Origin: Pseudogulbenkiania sp. MAI-1
GTDB taxonomy: Bacteria > Pseudomonadota > Gammaproteobacteria > Burkholderiales > Chromobacteriaceae
Assembly (NCBI RefSeq): GCF_000527175.1
Contig: NZ_AZUR01000001.1
Location: 3,745,001 to 3,809,000 of the forward strand
DNA length: 64,000 nt
Direction: 5' to 3'
In this document: in pieces, positions 17,558-25,320 of the stretch
Numbering within the stretch: position 1 is the first letter of the stretch
How the letters are laid out: each line of letters opens with the position of its first letter
Made by a program: the position numbers and the translations under genes
Notes under the pieces: generated by a model
The model's input: only the letters and a program-made list of their open reading frames with translations
Databases searched by the model: none
Told to the model about the DNA's origin: nothing

Positions 17558-19040
17558 GGGGCCCGGCGGCGTCATGCGCATGACGCGCTGGTTGCCGGCG
17601 CGGCGCAGCCTGCTCGGGCAGTTCCTGCTGTGGCTGCTGCTGCCGCTGGTGGTGCTGTGGGCGGTGAACGTCGCGCTCGACTACCGCAGAGGGCGCGAGG
17701 CCGCCAATATCGCCTACGACCGCACCCTGCTCGCCTCAGCGCGCATCATCGCCGACCAGCTCGAGGTGCGCGACAGCAAGGTCACCGTGACGGTGCCCTA
17801 CGTCGCGCTCGACAACTTCGAGTACGACAACCGTGGGCGCCTGTACTACCGCGTCACCGGCCTGAACGGCGAGTTCATGTCCGGCTACGACGACCTGCCC
17901 GAGATGCCGGCCGGCACCCCGCGCTCCGACCTCTACCCGGCGCTGGTGCACTTCCACGACGCCGCCTACCGCCAGCAGCCGATCCGCGTTGCCACGCTAT
18001 TCCAGCCGGTCAACGAGGGCGGCCTGCAAGGCATGGTGAAGATCCAGGTGGCGGAGACGCTGGAGGCGCGCGAGGCGATCGCCGGCATGGTGCTGCGCCA
18101 GACGCTGTGGAGCCAAGGACTGCTGGTATTCAGCGCGGTAGGCTTCGTGGCGCTGGCACTGGTCAACATGCTGCGCCCGCTGCGCCGCCTGAGCCGCGAG
18201 GTGGCGGCACGCGAGCCGGCCGACCTGAGCCCGCTGCCACTGGACGAGGTTCACCGCGAGATCGTGCCGCTGGTGGCGGCGATCAACCAGCACACCGGCC
18301 GCCTGGAACAGCTGCTGGCGCGCCAGCAGCGATTCGCCGCCGACGCCTCGCACCAGCTGCGCACCCCCTTGGCGGTACTCACCACCCAGGCCGAGCACGC
18401 GCTGCGCGAGAACGACCCGGCGCTGCTGCGCGAGTGCCTGCAGGACATGCGCCGCACCCTGGACCACACCACCCGGCTCACCAACCAGCTCTTGCTGCTG
18501 GCCCGTCTCGATGCCGCCAGCGACCCCGCCAGCGCCGCCCGGCGCGACGAGCCGGTGGCGCTGACGGGGTTGGCCGAAAGGGTGTGCGTGGCGCGCCTCA
18601 AGGAGGCGCGCGGCAAGGACATTGATCTCGGCCTCGAACGGGAGCCGCCAGGCCTCGACGCCGTCCTGCCCGGCAACGAGGTGCTGCTGGAAGAACTGCT
18701 GGCCAACCTGGTCGACAACGCCATCCGCCACACCCCGGCCGGCGGCACCGTGACGGTGCGGCTGCGCCAAGAAACCCGCCCGGGCAGCCGCCGCACCCGG
18801 CTCGTGCTGGAGGTGGAGGATTCCGGCCCCGGCATTCCCGCGGCGCAGCGCCAGGCCGTGTTCGAGCGCTTCCACCAGCTGCCGGACGCCGCGCCCGGTG
18901 GCAGCGGGCTGGGGCTCGCCATCGTGCGCGACATCTGTCGCGCCCACCGCGCCGGCATCGAACTCGCCGATAGCCCGCACCTGTCCGGCCTGATGGTGCG
19001 GATCAGCTTTCCGTGGCGGAAGCCTCCAAGTCAGGGCTGA
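17538..19040 (+). CDS. tctE: Sensor histidine kinase (TctE-like)
   Basis: A kinase of about 500 residues. Two membrane segments (about residues 26-48 and 198-217) enclose a periplasmic TctE-type sensor domain (ADQLEVRDSKVTV to GGLQGMVKIQVAET). The phospho-acceptor His is in FAADASHQLRTPLAVL, the N-box is NLVDNAIRHTP, and the G-boxes are EDSGPGIP and GGSGLGLAIV. The first ATG (17538) overlaps the regulator; ATG 17574 is the alternative. It should sense extracellular tricarboxylate and phosphorylate TctD. Confidence 0.9.
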   Translation: MARPRREGPGGVMRMTRWLPARRSLLGQFLLWLLLPLVVLWAVNVALDYRRGREAANIAYDRTLLASARIIADQLEVRDSKVTVTVPYVALDNFEYDNRGRLYYRVTGLNGEFMSGYDDLPEMPAGTPRSDLYPALVHFHDAAYRQQPIRVATLFQPVNEGGLQGMVKIQVAETLEAREAIAGMVLRQTLWSQGLLVFSAVGFVALALVNMLRPLRRLSREVAAREPADLSPLPLDEVHREIVPLVAAINQHTGRLEQLLARQQRFAADASHQLRTPLAVLTTQAEHALRENDPALLRECLQDMRRTLDHTTRLTNQLLLLARLDAASDPASAARRDEPVALTGLAERVCVARLKEARGKDIDLGLEREPPGLDAVLPGNEVLLEELLANLVDNAIRHTPAGGTVTVRLRQETRPGSRRTRLVLEVEDSGPGIPAAQRQAVFERFHQLPDAAPGGSGLGLAIVRDICRAHRAGIELADSPHLSGLMVRISFPWRKPPSQG

Positions 19041-19089
19041 GGCAGGCACGGAGCTAACCATCGGCTGCCGTCCGGCGCTGGCGCAGACA

Positions 19090-19116
19090 CAAAAAAGCAG
19101 GCGCGCAGGCCTGCCT
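19090..19116 (-). terminator. Rho-independent terminator after the NUDIX gene
   Basis: Read leftward: GCAGGC (19114-19109), six-base loop, GCCTGC (19102-19097), then TTTTTT (19096-19091). It lies 22 bp past the NUDIX stop; the convergent tctE may share it less efficiently. Confidence 0.85.
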
Positions 19117-19137
19117 GTCGTCCCGGCAAGGTCGGGA

Positions 19138-19995
19138 TCAGACCGGATGACGCAGTTCGGCCAGCGCCGCGTCAATGCGCGGCGTCTCGGTGCCCCAGTA
19201 GCCCAGGCGGCAGAGGCAATCGATCGTCACCAGCGCGGCGTCGATCATGAAGCGCTCATCGACGATCAGTTGCTCCACCTCGGCGAGATCGAGCAACACG
19301 TGCTCGGCCACCTCGCCGTCCTGATTACAGGGGATGTCAGTGGGATTGAGCCACAGGTCGAACACATGCAGCCATTCGCGGTGCAGGCCGCGCTGCACCG
19401 GACGCTCGGCCAGGATGCGGCTCACCGGGCGCAGCAGTTCGAGCCGGTCGGCCGGAATGCCGGCCTCTTCCCAGCCCTCGCGCTCCAGCGCCAGCGCGAT
19501 CGACTCGCCGGCGGCGATACCGCCGCCCATCAGGTTGTCCATGCGGTTGGGGTCGACCGCCTTGTCCGGGCTGCGCCGGCCGATCCACATGCGCACCGCG
19601 CCGTCGGGGGTGCGTACCAAGCCGTTCAGGTGCACCGCGCGGCTGGTCAGTCCGAGCGGACGGAAAGCGGCGCGCTCGAGTTCGAACAACGGGGAGCCGT
19701 CGAGGCGGAAGGCGGTGAAATTCTCGTCACGCCAGCCGTTGAGCCAGCCGGCCTGCTGCCAGCGCCGCGCGGCGGCGTCGAGCTCGCGGCTGAAGTGGGC
19801 GTAGTCGCCGGTCAGGGTACAGGACAGTGCATGCTCATCGGCGACGAACAGCGCGGCCTCGCTGGCGAGCAGACGCTCGAACCAGACGCCGTTGACGCTG
19901 CCCAGCACCTCGCCGTCGATGACGAGGTCGGTAAAGACCGACCGATCGTAGCGGGTCACGCCGGACAGATAGTCCAGCACGGCTTCCACTTGCAT
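19138..19995 (-). CDS. NUDIX hydrolase with N-terminal DUF4743 domain
   Basis: A 285-residue protein. Residues about 1-115 fit the DUF4743 module seen in Tnr3-like hydrolases. The NUDIX box begins GGGIAAGESIALALEREGWE and ends EAGI (about residues 156-180), with all canonical Gly, Glu and Arg positions kept. The Tnr3/DUF4743 branch acts on oxidised thiamine diphosphate in plants and yeast, so damage control of a thiamine-like cofactor is a reasonable but unproven guess. Monocistronic with its own terminator. Confidence 0.87.
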   Translation of the reverse strand: MQVEAVLDYLSGVTRYDRSVFTDLVIDGEVLGSVNGVWFERLLASEAALFVADEHALSCTLTGDYAHFSRELDAAARRWQQAGWLNGWRDENFTAFRLDGSPLFELERAAFRPLGLTSRAVHLNGLVRTPDGAVRMWIGRRSPDKAVDPNRMDNLMGGGIAAGESIALALEREGWEEAGIPADRLELLRPVSRILAERPVQRGLHREWLHVFDLWLNPTDIPCNQDGEVAEHVLLDLAEVEQLIVDERFMIDAALVTIDCLCRLGYWGTETPRIDAALAELRHPV

Positions 19996-20141
19996 GGCTC
20001 CTCCATGACGCTGTTTTAAACGAAACAGCCCGGCATCTTACGTGTTTTTGACCATGCTGGCTCGACTTTTGTCCGCAACGGCATGAAAAAACAGGCATAA
20101 ACCGGCCTCGGGAGGGGTCAATGCAGCCGCTTTCGCCCCCC

Positions 20142-20163
20142 GTCGACGGCGAGAGCCGTCGAC
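20142..20163. repeat. Perfect hairpin downstream of recD
   Basis: GTCGACGGC (20142-20150), GAGA loop, GCCGTCGAC (20155-20163): a perfect 9-bp stem with a GNRA-type tetraloop on the plus strand. There is no U-run on either strand, so it is not a standard terminator, though it may protect the 3' end of the recD message, whose stop is about 60 bp away. Confidence 0.75.
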
Positions 20164-20220
20164 CGTGACGTGGAGCTCCACCTGCGCCCCGAGACAAACC
20201 AGTGGCGCAGGATCGGGGAG

Positions 20221-21918
20221 TCAGCCGCCGACGAACCGCTCGGCCAGGCCAGAGGCGCGCTCGGGCGCCTGCTCCAGCGCCGTTGTCCAGATCTCGGCAC
20301 TGCCCAGCACCGCAAAGGCGCGGCGCGCACGGGTGATCGCGGTGTAGACCAGCGCACGATTGAGGCTGGCCGACGCGGCCTCGGGCAACGCCAGCCAGAC
20401 GCGCTCGAACTCCGAGCCCTGGCTCTTGTGCACGGTCATCGCGAACACCGTCTGGTGCGCCGGCAGCCGGCCCGGCGCGATGTCGCGCCAGCCGCCGTCG
20501 GCGGTCGGAAAGGCCACGCGCAGGCCGTCGGCGCGCTGCACCGCGAAGCCGATGTCGCCGTTGAACAGGCCGATGCCGTAGTCGTTCTCGGTGATCATCA
20601 GCGGCCGGCCGGGGTAATTGTCGCGCTCCGGCGACTTGCGCCCGGCCGCCTCCAGCCGCGCCTCGATGGCACGGTTGCAGGCCTCGACCTGGCGCCGCTC
20701 GGCGGCCAGCACCATGAAGCGGCCGAACTCGCGCTGCAACGCGTCCGGTTCGGCACCGGCGGCGACCGCAGCGAAGTAGTCCTGGCGCGCCTGCCACAGC
20801 CCTTCGGCGAGATCGCCGGGCTGCCAGCCGACGTCGGGGTAGGCGTCGTCGTCGAGCACGGCGAGCGCCTGCGGCGCATCACCGGCGTTGACCGCGCGCG
20901 CCAGCGCGCCGATGCCGCTGTCGGCGGCGAAACGGTGGCTGTGCGTCAGCAGCACCACGCTGTCGGCCAGCGCGTGCGGCGCGGTGGCGAGGCCCTCCGG
21001 CAGCGCGCCGCAGACTTGAGCCAGCCAGGCCAGCGTCTCCAGCCGGTAGCTGACCGTCTGGCACAACTCGCCCAGCACCGCGCCAGGGTCGACCGAGGCC
21101 AGCTGGTCGCGGTCGCCCAGCAAGATCAGCCGGGCATGCGGCGGCAGCGCATCGAGCGTCTTGGCCATCAGCGCGAGGTCGATCATCGACGCCTCGTCCA
21201 CCACCAACACGTCGAGCGGCAAGGGGTGGCCGGCGTGGTGGCGCTGCGTGGTCAGGCCGGGGCGCAGGCCGAGCAGGCGGTGCAGCGTCTGCGCGCCGGC
21301 CGGCAGCTGGCGCCGTACCGCGGCGTCGAGCGCCAACTGCTCGCTTGCCCCCTGCACCGATTCGGTCAGCCGTGCCGCCGCCTTGCCGGTGGGCGCCGCC
21401 ATCGCCATAGCCAGCGGACGCGGCGACAGCTCGGCCAAGGCCGCCAAGAGGCGCACCACGGTGGTGGTCTTGCCGGTGCCGGGGCCGCCGGAGATCACCA
21501 GCAAGCGCTGGCGCAAGGCCAAGGCGGCAGCCAGCTTCTGGCGGTCCGGCCGCGCCGGGTCGGCGGCAGGAAACAGCCGTGCCAGCACCTTGGAAACGCG
21601 GTCCGCGTCGACCTCGCTGCGCTCTCCTGCCATTGAACTCAGGCGGTCGGCAAGCCGCTTCTCGTCGTGCCAGTGGCGCGCGAAATAAAGCCGCCCGGCT
21701 CTGTCGAGGATCAGCGGCGCGTAGTCGCCGGGATGGCCGAGCAACGGCGAAGCCGGCAGCCGTGCGGCGCGCGCGCCGAGCGGCAGGCAGACATGGCCGG
21801 CCTGGTTGGCAGCGGCGAGCTGCTCGACCAGCGTGGCCAGCTCGGCGCCGGCGGCTGGGTCGAGCCGGGCGAACAGCGGCCGCAGCTGGGCGGCGAGCGG
21901 GTTGTCGGTCAGGATCAT
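20221..21918 (-). CDS. recD: Exodeoxyribonuclease V alpha subunit RecD
   Basis: A 565-residue SF1B helicase. Walker A is VISGGPGTGKTTTVVRLLAA (Lys150), Walker B is LVVDEASMIDLALM, with the GDRDQLASV motif and the C-terminal FAMTVHKSQGSEF and VYTAITRARR motifs. It is the fast 5'-to-3' motor of RecBCD, which repairs double-strand breaks and degrades unprotected linear DNA such as phage genomes. recB and recC lie on the same strand but start 11.4 kb upstream, with unrelated genes between. A dispersed repeat ends 16 bp before its start codon, so its promoter or its upstream message is unusual. Confidence 0.96.
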   Translation of the reverse strand: MILTDNPLAAQLRPLFARLDPAAGAELATLVEQLAAANQAGHVCLPLGARAARLPASPLLGHPGDYAPLILDRAGRLYFARHWHDEKRLADRLSSMAGERSEVDADRVSKVLARLFPAADPARPDRQKLAAALALRQRLLVISGGPGTGKTTTVVRLLAALAELSPRPLAMAMAAPTGKAAARLTESVQGASEQLALDAAVRRQLPAGAQTLHRLLGLRPGLTTQRHHAGHPLPLDVLVVDEASMIDLALMAKTLDALPPHARLILLGDRDQLASVDPGAVLGELCQTVSYRLETLAWLAQVCGALPEGLATAPHALADSVVLLTHSHRFAADSGIGALARAVNAGDAPQALAVLDDDAYPDVGWQPGDLAEGLWQARQDYFAAVAAGAEPDALQREFGRFMVLAAERRQVEACNRAIEARLEAAGRKSPERDNYPGRPLMITENDYGIGLFNGDIGFAVQRADGLRVAFPTADGGWRDIAPGRLPAHQTVFAMTVHKSQGSEFERVWLALPEAASASLNRALVYTAITRARRAFAVLGSAEIWTTALEQAPERASGLAERFVGG

Positions 21919-21933
21919 TGGCTATCGGAGCGG

Positions 21934-22122
21934 GTGAAAGAAATCGTCGAGAGCGGCCCTCAGCGGGGTGAAGAGCAGCACAGAAACCGGAATGTACACA
22001 CAGTACATGAGGATCATGGCTGAGCGAATCTCTGCACGCCAATCTTCGCTTGGCTCAGCGAGAGATTCGCACGCACAGAGCAGCACATGAGCCCCGATCA
22101 GGGACCGCGCAGCAGATTTATT
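21934..22122 (+). repeat. Dispersed repeat, copy A (with internal hairpin insert)
   Basis: Runs from GTGAAAGAAATCGTCG (21934) to GCAGATTTATT (22122). Apart from an extra segment of about 64 bp at about 22014-22078, it matches the reverse complement of 56456-56583 over nearly its full length. The insert itself is an inverted repeat, GCGAATCTCT (22024-22033) with AGAGATTCGC (22061-22070). Read along the neighbouring pap gene, the repeat starts about 10 bp after the stop codon. Confidence 0.85.
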
Positions 22123-22131
22123 CACCTGCTC

Positions 22132-23679
22132 TCAGTCCAGATCGGGTTTGTCGTTCTTGCCATCGCCATTCTTGCCGCCGTTCTTGGCCGCCTTGCCGTT
22201 TTCCAGCCGCGCTTCCAGCGCGTCACACACGGTGCGCAGAATCTTCAGCCGGGCGAAATACTTGTTGTTGGCCTCCACCAGCGTCCACGGCGCCTGGCTG
22301 GTGCTGGTGCGGTCGATCATGTCGCACACCGCGCGCTTGTAGTCGTCCCAGCGCTCGCGGTTGCGCCAGTCCTCGTCGGTGATCTTGAAGCGCTTGAAGC
22401 CGGTCTCCTCGCGCGCCTGGAAGCGCTTGAGCTGCTCGTCCTGGCTGATGGCGAGCCAGAACTTGAGCACGATGGCGCCGTTCTCGGCCAGCTGGTGCTC
22501 GAAGTCGTTGATCTCGTAGTAGGCGCGCATCCAGTCCGGCTCGGCGGCGAAGCCCTCGACCCGCTCCACCAGCACGCGGCCGTACCAGCTGCGGTCGAAG
22601 ATGGCGGTGCCGCCCTTGCCCGGCACGTGGCGCCAGAAACGCCACAGCCACGGCTGGGCGCGTTCCTCCTCGGTGGGCGCGGCCACCGGCACCACGCGGT
22701 AGCGGCGCGCGTCGAGCGCCTGGGTGATGCGGCGGATGCTGCCGCCCTTGCCGGCGGCGTCGTTACCCTCGAACACCAGCACCAGCGAATGCTGGGCGAA
22801 ACGCGGGTGGCGCGTCAGCAGGTTGAGCCGGCCCTGCAGCCGTTCCAGTTCGATCAGGTAGTCGTCCTTGGCCAGCTCCTGGTCGAGCTGCAGCGTCTCC
22901 AGCAACAGCTTGTTGTCGAGCGGCGGCACGATGGGTGCGCTGTCGCTGCGCGCGAGGAAGGGATGGTCGCGCTCCAGACGCTGGCGCAGGGCGGAGAGCA
23001 ACACCTGGCCGACGGTCAGGTTGCGGTAGTTGGCGTCGAGTCCGTCGATCGTCACCCACGGGGCGTAGGCGGTGTTGGTGAGGCGGATCATGTGCTCGGC
23101 GCTCTTCCGGATGGCGCCGTACTGCTCGTAGTGTGGCCAGTCGCTCGGGCTCACGCGCCAGCGCGTGGCCGGGTCCTTCTCCAGCGCCTTCAGCCGCTTC
23201 TTCTGCTGCTCGCGCGTCAGATGGAACCAGAACTTGAGGATCAGCGCGCCATCGTTGGCGAGCATGCGCTCGAAGCGCACGATCTCGGACAGCTGGCGGT
23301 CGAAATGGTCCTTGCTGATGCGCTCGTCGACATGGTCGAACATGGCGTCCGAGTAGTAGGAGCCGAAGAAGATGCCGAGCCGCCCCTTCTTCGGCAGCTC
23401 GCGCCAGTAGCGCCACATCCACGGCCGCGCGCGCGCCTCGTCGTTGGGCTGGTCGAAGGCCACTGTTTCGATCAGGCGCGGGTCGAGCCACTCGTTGAGC
23501 AGGTTGAGCGCCTCGCCGCGCCCGGCGCCGTCGATGCCGTGGATCAGCAGCAGCACCGGGAAGTCGCCCTTCTCCTGCAGGTCGTACTGCACGTCGAGCA
23601 GCGCCTCGCGCAGGGCCGGCAGCGCCGCCTTGTAGCTGTCCTTGTCGATGCTGTGGCCGATTTCCGCCGATTCGAACAT
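22132..23679 (-). CDS. pap: Polyphosphate:AMP phosphotransferase (two-domain PPK2)
   Basis: A 515-residue class II PPK2 that makes ADP from AMP using polyphosphate. Two homologous domains are fused. The N-terminal P-loop is degenerate (HGIDGAGRGE, Arg54 where Lys is expected); the C-terminal one is intact (FEGNDAAGKGGS, Lys311) with IFDRSWYGRVLVERVEG as lid and Walker B. This division of labour, with only the second domain catalytic, is typical of PAP enzymes. The C-terminal tail is Lys/Gly/Asn-rich. It lies between recD and the Abi gene, all leftward. Confidence 0.93.
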   Translation of the reverse strand: MFESAEIGHSIDKDSYKAALPALREALLDVQYDLQEKGDFPVLLLIHGIDGAGRGEALNLLNEWLDPRLIETVAFDQPNDEARARPWMWRYWRELPKKGRLGIFFGSYYSDAMFDHVDERISKDHFDRQLSEIVRFERMLANDGALILKFWFHLTREQQKKRLKALEKDPATRWRVSPSDWPHYEQYGAIRKSAEHMIRLTNTAYAPWVTIDGLDANYRNLTVGQVLLSALRQRLERDHPFLARSDSAPIVPPLDNKLLLETLQLDQELAKDDYLIELERLQGRLNLLTRHPRFAQHSLVLVFEGNDAAGKGGSIRRITQALDARRYRVVPVAAPTEEERAQPWLWRFWRHVPGKGGTAIFDRSWYGRVLVERVEGFAAEPDWMRAYYEINDFEHQLAENGAIVLKFWLAISQDEQLKRFQAREETGFKRFKITDEDWRNRERWDDYKRAVCDMIDRTSTSQAPWTLVEANNKYFARLKILRTVCDALEARLENGKAAKNGGKNGDGKNDKPDLD

Positions 23680-23713
23680 GGGGTGTGTTCCTTGGAGAAG
23701 CTGTTTTCAGATT

Positions 23714-23723
23714 TAAGGGGACA
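23714..23723. repeat. Left member of a 10-bp inverted repeat bracketing the Abi cassette
   Basis: TAAGGGGACA here and TGTCCCCTTA at 25015-25024 are perfect inverses. The two enclose exactly the Abi gene, its leader RNA and the restriction-gene remnant. Similar AAGGGGACA strings occur at ends of small mobile repeats in other proteobacteria (from memory). Confidence 0.5.
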
Positions 23724-23803
23724 CTATTTGCCGGATGCTTTCATCGGGAAGAATGAAATGGCAGATGAACTGGCCGGTCTACCTTTCTTGTTCTCGGCAC
23801 CTC

Positions 23804-24712
23804 TCATACCATCTTCTCTTGCCAAATAGCCATCTGCTCCCAGCCGGAGGGGAAGTCCATCGCAACGACCGGAATGGTGTGGAGCGCGATCAACTCTTTC
23901 AGCCGGCCACGCCAATGGTGCCGTGGAGCAATAACGTCCATGCAATGCAGCAGAATGACAAGGGTGTTGTAGAGCTTGCGCGAGCCTGCCCGACATTGCA
24001 CCGCCAAACCTGCCGGCTTGCTGCGCGGCAGCAGCGGCGTGATAGTAAATTCGCGGTTCCACAGACGGCTGTGGTGGGCACAGGTGTTACGCACCAGCGA
24101 GAGGTGGCGCAGCCAGGATTCGAGCACCTTCTCGTCCACCCCATAGGCCGCTGCAATGGCGCGGCGGATGGGCATGGGTTTGAGATTGTTGTACCAGCGC
24201 GAGAGCAAGCCCAGCGACATCACCTCGCACACCGCCCACACCGGAGGCAGGGCCTCGACGTAGGCAGCCTTCAAGTGCTTGATGAAGGTCTCGTCGGAAC
24301 GATTCACCTCCTCGGTCAATTTATCCAGGTTGGTTCGCCAGAGGAACGGCTTGTAGGCTAACGCCGAGTCCAGGTGCGCGTGCGGGCCGTGCTGGTGAGC
24401 CAATTGGTAGGCCCATTGGCTGCGTACCGACACCTCAATGCGCTCAATGGCGTCGAGCACCAGCAGACGCAACTCGCGATCAAACACGTAGAGGTTCAGC
24501 ACCTCGCCAAAGGAGGTGCCGGGGCGGAAGGCATGCGTCGAATGATCCGACTCGAAAGGCAGCCAATAGGCACCGAGCCGATAGTAGTTGAGGTGCTGCA
24601 GGTAAAACTCGGCAGACGCGGGGTCATCGATGATCATTCCGCGTTGCTGGAGCAGCGCCACCTGCTGGGTGTGGGTCGTCGCCGGCTTGCTGAAGGGGCG
24701 CTTCATCACCAC
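23804..24712 (-). CDS. Abi_2/AbiD/AbiF-family abortive infection protein (HEPN)
   Basis: A 302-residue protein with the Abi_2 hallmarks: the N-terminal KPATTHTQQVALLQQRGMII, then LQHLNYYRLGAYWLPF, and the R-x4-H motif in LVRNTCAHHSRLWNR (Arg208, His213), the HEPN ribonuclease signature. Such proteins abort phage infection by RNA cleavage. The GTG at 24712 has GGGG 8 nt upstream; an ATG two codons later is the alternative. A promoter and hairpin RNA precede it directly (24725-24823). Codon use is more mixed than in core neighbours, suggesting acquisition. The whole unit is bracketed by a short inverted repeat. Confidence 0.88.
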   Translation of the reverse strand: MVMKRPFSKPATTHTQQVALLQQRGMIIDDPASAEFYLQHLNYYRLGAYWLPFESDHSTHAFRPGTSFGEVLNLYVFDRELRLLVLDAIERIEVSVRSQWAYQLAHQHGPHAHLDSALAYKPFLWRTNLDKLTEEVNRSDETFIKHLKAAYVEALPPVWAVCEVMSLGLLSRWYNNLKPMPIRRAIAAAYGVDEKVLESWLRHLSLVRNTCAHHSRLWNREFTITPLLPRSKPAGLAVQCRAGSRKLYNTLVILLHCMDVIAPRHHWRGRLKELIALHTIPVVAMDFPSGWEQMAIWQEKMV

Positions 24713-24724
24713 GATGAGTACCCC

Positions 24725-24787
24725 AAAAATGAGTAACCCGCCGGTTTGAGGATACGCTCGCGCGCATAGCCTTGGCGGGTTTTGTTA
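24725..24787 (-). ncRNA. Structured leader or small RNA immediately upstream of the Abi gene
   Basis: Expected transcript from about 24787: AACCCGCC (24781-24774) pairs perfectly with GGCGGGTT (24742-24735). Inside, GGCTATGC (24771-24764) pairs with GCGTATCC (24757-24750) with one mismatch and one wobble. After the outer stem comes ACTC and then TTTTT (24729-24725), so RNA could end there, about 12 nt before the Abi start. It could be an attenuator or a separate small RNA partner of the HEPN protein. Confidence 0.5.
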
Positions 24788-24793
24788 TGTAGA

Positions 24794-24823
24794 AGTATAC
24801 GCGCTATGCGCCTAACCGAGCAA
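24794..24823 (-). promoter_or_regulatory. Promoter for the Abi leader RNA
   Basis: Read leftward: TTGCTC (24823-24818), 18-bp spacer, TATACT (24799-24794). The -10 element matches the consensus at five of six positions. Transcription would begin 80 nt before the Abi start, at the base of the hairpin RNA. Confidence 0.55.
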
Positions 24824-25014
24824 CCCGATGCCTGGGTAAGGTGCCCGGCTTCTTCATTGGATTGCGCGGAGCCGAAGCCCCACAGTACCGCTGGGGCCGG
24901 AATCACCCGGCGGCTTCCCTTGTTACGCCGGCAGGGGCCACATAGCAGGGTACAAATCTGCCAGATGGCACCGGCCAACTGATGGGGGGCTGCGATATTC
25001 ATTGCTTGGTTCTA

Positions 25015-25024
25015 TGTCCCCTTA
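25015..25024. repeat. Right member of the 10-bp inverted repeat bracketing the Abi cassette
   Basis: TGTCCCCTTA, the exact inverse of 23714-23723. Between this point and the exporter terminator at 25271 there is no convincing gene; a 63-codon plus-strand frame at 25080-25271 has no recognisable feature. Confidence 0.5.
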
Positions 25025-25270
25025 TTTTTCTGCGAATTCACTCGGCCTTCATGCTATCGGTCCAGATTGAGAAACATGATTGAAGCGGACAAACAATAAC
25101 TTGTTAGACGTCCTGATGCATCAAACGATGGAACACGCTAACCAGAGAGGCTACTGTCAGATCCATACCAGCCCGGCGCACCAAGATGCCGATTTCGGCA
25201 CCACCAAGCTATACGACAACGTGCTGTATTTTCCATCACATTGGAATTGTCGGAGGATTGGAGGGATTTG

Positions 25271-25317
25271 AAAACAGGGCGGCGCGGCTTCTCGGGCTGG
25301 CAGGTATCGCGCCGCCG
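25271..25317 (-). terminator. Terminator after the C39 exporter gene
   Basis: Read leftward: GGCGGCGCG (25317-25309) pairs with CGCGCCGCC (25287-25279) over a 21-nt loop, followed by CTGTTTTC. Perfect 9-bp GC stem a few bases after the exporter stop. Confidence 0.75.
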
Positions 25318-25320
25318 CCT

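Larger units (their letters stand above)
24706..25002 (-). pseudogene. Probable N-terminal remnant of a type I restriction modification subunit
   Basis: A 98-codon frame starting MNIAAPHQLAGAIWQICTLL; its first 40 residues resemble the HsdM N-terminus (L-x-x-x-I-W-x-x-x-x-L-L-x-G-x-x-x-R followed by a V-I-x-P-x-x-V-L stretch). After about residue 45 the similarity stops and the sequence runs into the Abi promoter and hairpin, ending in an overlap with the Abi start. I read it as the stump of hsdM left when the Abi unit arrived. A real short leader gene cannot be excluded. Confidence 0.45.

Noticed and set aside
22024..22070. The 10-bp inverted repeat inside repeat copy A considered as a recD promoter or terminator
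   Set aside because: No -10/-35 pair and no U-run; it is better explained as an insert in the dispersed repeat.
25080..25271. A 63-codon plus-strand frame between the Abi cassette and the exporter
   Set aside because: No recognisable motif, no good ribosome site, and it ends inside the exporter terminator.
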